64,000 bases of DNA from Malus domestica (taxonomy: Eukaryota; Streptophyta; Magnoliopsida; Rosales; Rosaceae), in contig NC_091671.1 of the NCBI RefSeq assembly GCF_042453785.1, positions 39,323,001 to 39,387,000 of the forward strand, written 5' to 3'. The position numbers were made by a program, and so were the translations under genes. The notes under the pieces are model-generated. The model saw only the letters and a program-made list of their open reading frames with translations. It did no database searches and was not told the DNA's origin. Below, piece after piece: positions 56,590-64,000 of the stretch; the stretch's first letter is position 1, and each line of letters starts with the position of its first letter.

Positions 56590-56710
56590 ACTTTGCACTT
56601 TTCGAGTGGATTTCCATGAACCATTAGATTACACCCATCACAGAAGACAATTGGATCTAATGGATCTCCATCTGGGCCCAGCACAAGCAATCCCATCATC
56701 AGCGTCATTT
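56590..56710 (-). pseudogene. Possible captured PHD-finger fragment
   Basis: On the minus strand the frame reads GPDGDPLDPIVFCDGCNLMV then HGNPLEK, resembling the centre of a PHD finger (DPIVFCDGCNLMVH). Residues expected between MVH and GNPL, and the flanking cysteines, are missing, so it would not fold. Confidence 0.45.
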
Positions 56711-57064
56711 TCTTCTTCTTCATTGCACTACCCATCGGATCTTGAAGCTTTTGCAGCAGCTTCACGCCTCTGTGTGTATGTTGTGAATGTATAGGAGAAT
56801 TGATGATGCCCAAAATCAAGTCATGCAGGTTCCTTAGCCACACATCATGCTTCAAACTACACAACCAAGATTCCAGTCCCGAAGCGCCGAGCAGATTACC
56901 TCTCCGATGCCAAAATCGAAGAGATTGTCGAGTCGTCGAACAGCCAAAGTCTTGTGCACTATCCCGGTGATCAAAAAATGAAGTTTTTGAAGAATAAATG
57001 ACTAAACACGCCTGCTTTCCGTGGAGCAAACCCTGTGTTTCATGCTCTTTGTGATTGGGCTGGT

Positions 57065-57600
57065 CTACTGCAAATTGGGCGAATGTGATGATCCAGTCAT
57101 CCTTGTGGGCACCCATGTAAATGCTAGTGCCACCACATGGCGGTGGTGCACCAAAATTTCGGACGCCGATAGATTAGCCCAAGCCTTAGAGCCCTGAAGA
57201 TATTCCTCATTTCTGTTCTTAGTGCGAGCATTGAAGGCGGTGATTCCAAGGGTAGCGGCGACGGGGAGCAGAGCAGCGGCGCCTTCGAAGGCCAGTAGCC
57301 TGCTGCGTTCCCACTTCTGTTTGGGCATTTTCTTGTTGTTTCCCTGAGTTTCCGCCACTTGTGCTTGGCTGCCTCCTGATCTGCTAATAAAGTAGCAGCA
57401 AGAAGAAAAACAGGATCTAAAGAACAACCACCCCCCAACGATTTGAATCTGACCCACTTGCGCTCACACGGCGGGATCGACGGCAAAACCAGAGGTTTGG
57501 GGTTCGCAACGGAGGAGTCAGAGACTGTACGAATGAAGGTGATCAGGGTGCCAAGGTCCATGTCGATCTGTATGCAAGCGGCTTAGGTCGCTGGACGTGG
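57065..57600 (-). pseudogene. Unidentified gene-derived stretch inside the minus-strand LTR element
   Basis: GC-richer than its surroundings, with two overlapping open frames. One includes KQKWERSRLLAFEGAAALLP and VAATLGITAFNARTKNR, which looks like a short membrane segment. I do not recognise it. It may be a captured host exon or a degraded element gene. Confidence 0.35.
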
Positions 57601-57856
57601 TGGGCAAGAGGAAACAGAGGGGGTCAAGAAGTTGTGGAAGCAAACCGAGGCAGCGGTATATGGCTGGGAGTTGTGCATTATCTCGGGGTGTTTTGAGATT
57701 TAGCCATGAGAGGGAGAGAGAGAGAGAGAAAGAGAAAGAAAAAGAAGGTTTTCTGGAAAATCCCAATGAGGGAGATTCTGGGTTTTTGGGTTGTGTAGAT
57801 TCACGGTGGTGAGATTTGATGAAAAATTAAAAAGAACCGACATAGTTTTTTGTCGT

Positions 57857-57874
57857 TTCCCACAGACGGCGCCA
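57857..57874 (-). other. Primer-binding site of the minus-strand element
   Basis: Minus-strand reading TGGCGCCGTCTGTGGGAA starts two bases after the LTR and begins with the TGG expected to pair with a tRNA 3' end. Confidence 0.85.
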
Positions 57875-57876
57875 AA

Positions 57877-58258
57877 TGTTGATGCACAAAACCGGATGGT
57901 CTTGGTACAACGTAAATCCGACCGTGAATCTGCATGTAATGTAAATGACACAAGAGTTATCGTGGTTCACCCCAAGGTTTGGGCTACGTCCACACTGATT
58001 GTATTATATTTCTCTGAGAAGTGAGGGGGAGAGAGAGCTCTGGAAGTGAGAGCGTTGAAAGGGCTGAGAAGGCTCCAGAAATGGCCTTTGAGAGTGAGAG
58101 TGAGGCCTCTCCCAATTGTTAGGGTGAGGAGCCCTTTTATAGAATAAGGGCTCCTCACTTATTACATATATGCCCCTTCCTTTATCCCATAATTACATTT
58201 AAGTCCCCTGAGTATTTGTACGAGATCTAAATACGAGGCCCTAAATATGGTATAAACA
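57877..58258 (-). repeat. LTR of the minus-strand element (5' LTR)
   Basis: Same length and apparent sequence as 54503-54884; flanked by AGTAC at 58259-58263. Confidence 0.95.
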
Positions 58259-58263
58259 AGTAC

Positions 58264-59880
58264 AAACCAGCAATTACTATCCTTAAATGATCATTATCCA
58301 ATAGTGTATAATGGGGATACCGTTTAATTATTCTGGTAATGCCTGGTACATCAAATTTACAGATCAAATAATATGTCATTAATAAAAAATAAACACATTA
58401 ATTAACACTTAAGTAATAATTCAATTATAAACAATCACGTCATTTAATTTATGAATTATAATTTAAAATTTAGCCTCCATAACATTTAATTTTCCAAATT
58501 TGTATCTCGATATACATGGATGTGAAAAATCAAAAATGTTAACTCTCCAAATTTATGTTTTTGCTTATGCTTACTCTAAATTAAGTTCATTTGGTCCCTC
58601 AAAACCTAACATTTACCAAAAATGTTGACTTTCAAAATTTGTGTTTTTGCTCATGCTTACTTAAATTAAGTTCATTTGGTCCCTCAAAACCTAACATTTA
58701 CCAAAAAATGTTAACTTTCGAAATTTGTGTTTTTGCTTATGCTTATTGTAAATTAAGTTCATTTGGTCCCTCAAAACAATTTTGAAGATTGATGCCCATG
58801 AATACTCCATATATATCACCATTGTCGACACCACAAGCACAAACATCATCACTCACTACCACAATGACACACATATCCACACTTAAATGGGTTTCCGTTT
58901 AACTAAATGGGTCTTTTATGTACAACAGAGATTTTCGACCTTGAATTTAGCGTTTCGTTCCATTATATTAGGAGGAATAAAAGAACTATAAACTTGTCAT
59001 GATTTAATTATCCAAAATTTAGTGTTGGCTTTCATATTTGTTACTTAACAATGCACAAGTGCATGTACCTAATTATAAAATTGACATTGAATGTGGTTTT
59101 CCCATTCTACAAGTTAGTGAAAGTCCAAGTCATCCCTCAAACAAAACCAAAGAATCCATTAACATATTCGTTTATATAATACAATTTAATTCGTGAAGTC
59201 ATGAATCAAAAAGTTACAAACAAAAAAGAGAAGAAACCAGGACGATCTCAACTACCCTTGAATTAATATATTTATTAATTCCGTATATTAAATTAAAGGT
59301 TGTAATAAATGTAGAGGAAATCAATAATTTACGTATTAAAATACATGGATTGGCTGATTAAAATAACGCATGAAGTGAACTATTATAAAGGGAAATGGTT
59401 GAGTTGAGTTAATTAGCATAAGTTGGTGTTTGACAATCAAAAGAAAATTAACGAACAAAAACAAATGTGCAGAATAACAAAAAAAAACTTCAATGAAAAG
59501 TTTCCGTTATTGTTCATTGTAACGAAAAATTATATTTTTACACTAAAAAGTCAATCTTAGCACTATTCAATTTACCCTTTATTTTTTCATTTTCGTTAAA
59601 ACTCAAAATTTTCCAAAATTTTTCATTAATTTTTTCATAAAAAAAAAAATAATATGCGTGTAAAAATCGCTACCCTAATTAATACAGGGTCTATATTTTA
59701 TAACTTGTTCTATATAAAAAGCGAAAATTGGGCCTAAAGATGCCATGTGCGAAGCAAAGGATCAATTTTATTTGGCTGTGTGGCTCCTCTACACCAAACC
59801 ATCTCCGTTTGACCCAAAAAATAAAAAAATAAATAAAAAACCCAAAACCCCAAACGCTTATTCAATATTCACTACGGAAG
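58264..59880. other. AT-rich spacer upstream of the RF298-like gene
   Basis: No gene. Contains a tandem repeat at 58535-58778 (three units of about 83 bp with AAGTTCATTTGGTCCCTCAA) and repeat copy D at 59468-59645. A frame at 59745-60137 is leader sequence, not a gene. Confidence 0.55.
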
Positions 59881-60667
59881 CTCACTCTCTCTCTCTCTCT
59901 CTCCCTCCCTCCTCACTTTCTCTCTCCTCGCCGCTCGCCCCCAACTTTCTCCTCGTCTTTATCGTTACGCTGCTACTTTTTTTTCCGGCGACCCAAAAAC
60001 CGCAGCGCTCGCCCGGTACGCCTCTTCGATTTGGGTATAAAGTTCCAATTTTTATTTATTTCATATGGGTTCTTACTTTTGCTGTGTATGTTAGAGATTT
60101 TGCACCCACCGGGATCAAATTTTGGTGGGTTTTGTGAATTGGGCATCAAGTTTCTGACGCTTTTGGAGAAATGGGTTGTCGGTGATGTTTTGGTATTTCA
60201 ATAGTTGGACTTGTGTGGCTGCATGCGTTGTTTGATTTCTGCTGGGTTTAGCTAATTGGGTTGTGCGGTTATCTGTTTGTTCTCCAACTTTCTTACGATT
60301 TAAGTGCTTTCAGGTGAAGTGCTTCCTGTGCCTATTTGTTCCGTCTTGGTAGCTAAGAGGTATGAAATTTGATAGTATTTCGTGTTAATTTTTAATTGAA
60401 CTTGAAGAAGGAGGGATGCATATCTTGCTTGTGATTATTTATTTGATAAATCGAAGAATTTAAATTTTAGGGATTAATTGTGAAATATTTTAGAATATGA
60501 TTGCACATTTCTCTTTTGACAAATTATTTATTATTGTTTTTGGTCAAGATTCTCAGTTTTTGTTTATTTATTTGTTTTGTTGGTTGGGTCGTGTAGGGTT
60601 AATTGATTTAGAATCGACCGGTGAAAATACTGAGGAGTTAGTTCTTGTTGTTCGTAGTAAGAAAAAA
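59880..60667 (+). other. Leader of the RF298-like gene with a probable 5' UTR intron
   Basis: CT-rich leader (59883-59920). A donor at about 60015 (CGCTCGCCCG then GTACGC) and an acceptor ending at about 60597 (GTCGTGTAG) would remove a 580-base intron. Translation then starts at ATG 60668. Confidence 0.5.
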
Positions 60668-63591
60668 ATGGTCAACAGTGGTAACCGGAAAGGCCGAGGG
60701 GCATCCTTAGGAACAGGAAGTAAGAACAAGAGAAAATTAGCTGACCCTTCTCCAGAGAATGCAACTAAACCCGGTTCGCCCCTAACTGTAACCTCTCAGA
60801 GTGAATTACCTTCGGAGGAATGCCAAAAATTGAGTGACAATGAGTCGGCGGAGGCTGGGGTGGTTCAGCCCAAAGAAGAAGTGGAAGTGGGAGATTTTGA
60901 GTGTGCAGATTGGGATGACCCAATTGTGTGCCAGCTTGAAGAACTATTGCTGTCTTATTTGCAAGCAATTTTCCGGAGTGCAATTAAGCAGATAGCTGAA
61001 CATGGGTACAGTGAGGAGGTTGCTGAAAGGGCTGTTTCGAGAGGTGGCCTTTACATTGGCGGTAAAGACCCTCTAGAAAATATTGTTAGTGATACTCTGG
61101 AGTTTCTTAAGACAGAGAAAGATATTGATGCTTCAAATGATCAGTTTGTTAATTTGCAGCACCTGGTGGAATACACAATGCTAGAAATGATCAGTGTGGT
61201 TAGGGAGGTCAGGCCATTGTTATCAGTTGCGGAAGCAATGTGGTGGCTGCTGATATGTGACTTGAACATTTTGCTAGCCTGTACATCGGAAGGAGATCCA
61301 TTTAGTGCTCTTGGTTTTGAAGAATCCTCTTATTCTTCTTCTCCCCAATTAAGCTTAAAGGCAGACGAAGCAAATTCCTCAAAGCCACCACCTGCCCATG
61401 CTCAAAAGAATCCTCCTGAAACACTCAAATTTGGAAGTTTCCGTAAACATTCTCATGCACCCGAAGAGGTAACTTCTGAGAAAGATAGTTTGTCATCTAT
61501 GCTAGATAGTCTGGAAAAATGCTTAGGATTCACTGGTGAAAATGTCCAATCAAAATCTCAGACATCTACCTCTGAAGAAAAGTCAGGAGCTCTAAAGGGG
61601 CGCACCAAGAAAGAATTAGCAGCACTTCGGAAGAAGTCCTACCATATGGATCGAAATTACAGCGCTTATGGGAAAAGAGGAGGCTTCAAATCGGGGAAAG
61701 TCACAATTGGTGGTTTTGTTCTGGAGAAGAGGCTAAAGCCTCCTTCTGAAATTCCCGGAGAACAAGCAACAGTTGCATCCTCAAAGTCAAGTGCCAAAGC
61801 TGGAGCCACCATCCCTTCTTCTGATGGAAGACATCATGCTTCAACCAAGATTTCATCTGCTTCGCTAGCAACAGGTGGCACAGTAACATTACCTATATCT
61901 TACTTGCAACCCGCAGATCGCAAGCTTTCCCAGAAGTCTTGTTTGGAAAAGAAATCTGGACCTAAGGCTAAGACCCCGGCATCCCCCAAGAATCATGATT
62001 GCTGTGCTGGCTTGCCATGTGATGACAAGTCTCTAGGAAAGGATATCCCAAGAGATGAGATTGATGAGCTGTTTTTGAAGGCAGTTCCTCAGCTGAAGGA
62101 TCTTGTTCCTCTTGATTACTGTGCTGGCATCCCATATGATAAGTCCCTAGGAAAGTATGTCGTGCAAGATGAAAAGGATGAGCTGATTTTGAATCTAGTT
62201 CCTCGGCTGGAGGAGCTGCAAAATAAACTAGAAAGCTGGACTAATTGGGCCAATGAGAAGGTCATGCAGGTTTCGCATAGGCTTGGTAAGGAACGACCGG
62301 AACTTAAAATACTGAGGCAAGAGAAGGCAGAAGCAGAGAAATTTAAAAAGGAGAAACAAATGTTGGAGGAGAACACGGTGAAGAGAATCTCTGAGTTGGA
62401 GAATGCATTAAATAATGCAACTGACCAGGTTGAGAAAGCTACCTCTAAATTCTGTAGGCTTGAGTTGGAGAATTCCACTCTGAAAGAGGAATTGAGTGCT
62501 GCCAAAAGAATGGCTATAGAGTCGGTTGCACGTAACCAGGAAGCAATAGAGAGGGAGCAGAAGGCACTGAAAAGGGCCCAGGTATGGGAGGGGCTGAGGA
62601 GCGCATTGCAGGCAGAGCTTGAGACAGGAAAGAAGAAGGTGGCTCAACTGCAACAGGATTTAGGCAAGGCAAAAAATGTCCATCATCAAATCGAGGTATG
62701 CAACTTCAATGTGTAGATATAACAGTTACCTTTCAAGATTATGTTTTGTGAGCTCACATGTGGGATACTGGTGAACAAGGGCATAAATTCATGACTAGAA
62801 TCGTGGGGCCTTGTTTTTCAGAAAATTGTTTGCTTGCTGGGCCGCTAAGTCAACAGTTGTTCTCACTGAGCATAATAATTAATAAGGAAGCTAGTTTTTC
62901 AGAGTGAAGAAATAAAGAAAATTTAGTAGAGAGGCAAACACACGTGTAATACTAGCTTTCTTCTATTCAATTTTTTGCTGGTATAATTTTATGGCCCGTT
63001 GCATATTTGGTAATATACATTGCTGTTCTGGTTGTTATTTCTCACTAGTATTACTAAATTTTACAGGCTAGATGGAAAAGGGAGAAGATAGAAAAGGAGA
63101 AAATACTTGCGCAGGCTGACTCCATAAGAAAAGAAAGAGAACAACGTGAAGCTTTGACAAAATTGGAGGAGGACGGGATCAAACTGAGCGCAGAATATGA
63201 TATGCAGGAGTATATGGAAGACATTAGAAAAGTCGAGAGCAAGTTATCAGAACTTAAGTTGAAGTCCGACTCCTCAAGAATTGCAGCACTAAGAAGGGGA
63301 GCTGCCGGAAGCTTTGGAGGTTCCCCGTCGGACAGAAAAAGAGGGCTGGCAACAAAGGGAAACCAAAACGCTACAAGCTCCAAGAAGGTAAGGAATTCGC
63401 CGGATTTGAGACAGGACCGCGAGTGTGTGATGTGCCTATCTGAGGAGATGTCAGTGGTGTTCCTTCCGTGTGCACATCAGGTTGTTTGTGCAAATTGCAA
63501 TGAGCTTCACAAGAAACAAGGAATGAAGGATTGCCCTTCTTGTAGGACCCCGATACAGCGGAGGATCAATGTGCAGCATGCTCATCCTTAG
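60668..63591 (+). CDS. RF298: RF298/RF4-type RING E3 ubiquitin ligase, 850 aa
   Basis: Exons 60668-62695 and 63067-63591 (GT-AG), 2553 nt. Start chosen at MVNSGNRKGRGASLGTGSKN, as in this family; the frame upstream to 60497 is leader/intron. Residues 80-210 hold the conserved plant domain (DDPIVCQLEELLLSYLQAIF, ERAVSRGGLYIGGKDPLENI). Residues 500-760 are long coiled coils (LGKERPELKILRQEKAEAEK onward). The RING finger is at 796-836: RECVMCLSEEMSVVFLPCAH, VVCANC and DCPSCR, giving the usual C3HC4-like ligands. These proteins are putative E3 ligases; substrates are unknown. Oddity: a 39-residue tandem duplication around CAGLPCDDKSLGK / CAGIPYDKSLGK (62003-62239). Confidence 0.92.
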
Positions 63592-64000
63592 CGTGTAAAC
63601 TTTCTAGCAGAACGGTGACCGGATCAATGGAGGAGACAGTGCTAAACTCATTCCTGCTATATGGTGGGAATTTGTCCTCCTTTCTCTTCTGGGTCACAGT
63701 TCAAATGGTTTAGCTCCAAAAAGATACAGATACAGATACAGATACATAAGAGTTTGTAAAGGGTAGGAAGTTGGTTTTTTCGTTTTATGAAATTTGCCTT
63801 CTGCAGTGCCCCTTCATTCTGTTTCTTTTCAACCTGATTTTTCTGACCTAAAACAAATAAAAATAACTTAATTGTTACAGTTTTCATGTCGTTTGGCGCC
63901 CGGAATTGGGTTGGATTGGAAACACTTTCGGTACTGTTCACTTTTAACGAAAAATCACATTTATACTTTTACCTGTCACTATTCACTATAGCTTTAAAAA
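63592..64000. other. 3' UTR of RF298-like gene and start of next spacer
   Basis: GATACA microsatellite at 63722-63746. The final bases (from about 63924) are a reverse partial copy of the CGTTAAAACTC repeat (TTTTAACGAAAAATCACATT), cut by the window end. Confidence 0.55.

Larger units (their letters stand above)
54503..58258 (-). mobile_element. Non-autonomous LTR retrotransposon, 3756 bp, minus orientation
   Basis: LTRs of 382 bp at 54503-54884 and 57877-58258 at a constant offset of 3374, with no difference seen. Reading on the minus strand, the primer-binding site TGGCGCCGTCTGTGGGAA (57857-57874) follows the first LTR, and a purine-rich GGGGACTAC precedes the second (54885-54893). The 3-kb interior has no gag, RT or integrase motif. 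It holds tandem repeats (55100-56080), a T-run (56183-56221) and GC-richer pieces that look gene-derived (56550-57770), so it is TRIM/LARD-like. The solo LTR at 34557 belongs to the same family. Confidence 0.92.

Noticed and set aside
56154-56627. 157-aa frame with a long Phe run
   Set aside because: The Phe run is a 39-base T tract within the LTR element; the rest has no gene-like features.
60497-60667. Upstream extension of the RF298-like protein
   Set aside because: The extra residues are hydrophobic and unlike the family; a 3' splice site near 60597 and the conserved start MVNSGNRKGRG favour ATG 60668.

Overview
The window is plant nuclear DNA. Genes are split by GT-AG introns, introns and spacers are AT-rich, and small inverted-repeat transposons and LTR retroelements are common. 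The gene set and repeat types suggest a woody eudicot, most likely Rosaceae (apple/pear group). That assignment is inference, not something the sequence proves.

Region by region. 1-4397 (+): 3' part of an ALKBH10B-like RNA demethylase gene. 5894-7630 (-): intronless BSD-domain protein gene. 9399-10001 (+): small unrecognised protein. 10567-21629 (+): an 11-kb LTR retrotransposon with matching 1058-bp LTRs and a 5-bp target duplication. It has a gag gene but no visible pol, and carries a row of fragments from at least seven unrelated host genes plus an antisense ORF. 22487-23551 (-): GATL glycosyltransferase. 24684-25637: non-autonomous DNA transposon. 25977-28022 (+): exosome subunit RRP4. 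28534-30338 (-): ABP1. 31312-32877 (+): mTERF4 (BSM/RUG2). 33529-35781 (-): RPH1, with a solo LTR in intron 1. 37583-51188 (+): the PIEZO mechanosensitive channel, 21 coding exons, 2479 aa. 51986-53801 (-): MBD4-like protein with CW and MBD domains. 54503-58258 (-): a second LTR element without recognisable retroviral-type domains. 60668-63591 (+): RF298-like RING E3 ligase.

The genes are housekeeping or regulatory loci with separate jobs: RNA m6A removal, RNA decay, chloroplast RNA splicing, pectin or xylan synthesis, auxin binding, mechanosensing, methyl-DNA reading and ubiquitination. They form no pathway. Their order matters more: ALKBH10B, ABP1, mTERF4 and RF298 neighbour one another in one Arabidopsis segment, BSD and RRP4 in its paralogous segment, and RPH1-PIEZO in a third. 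The window therefore looks like a conserved ancestral block later interrupted by transposons.

The most unusual object is the multi-gene-capturing LTR element at 10.6-21.6 kb.
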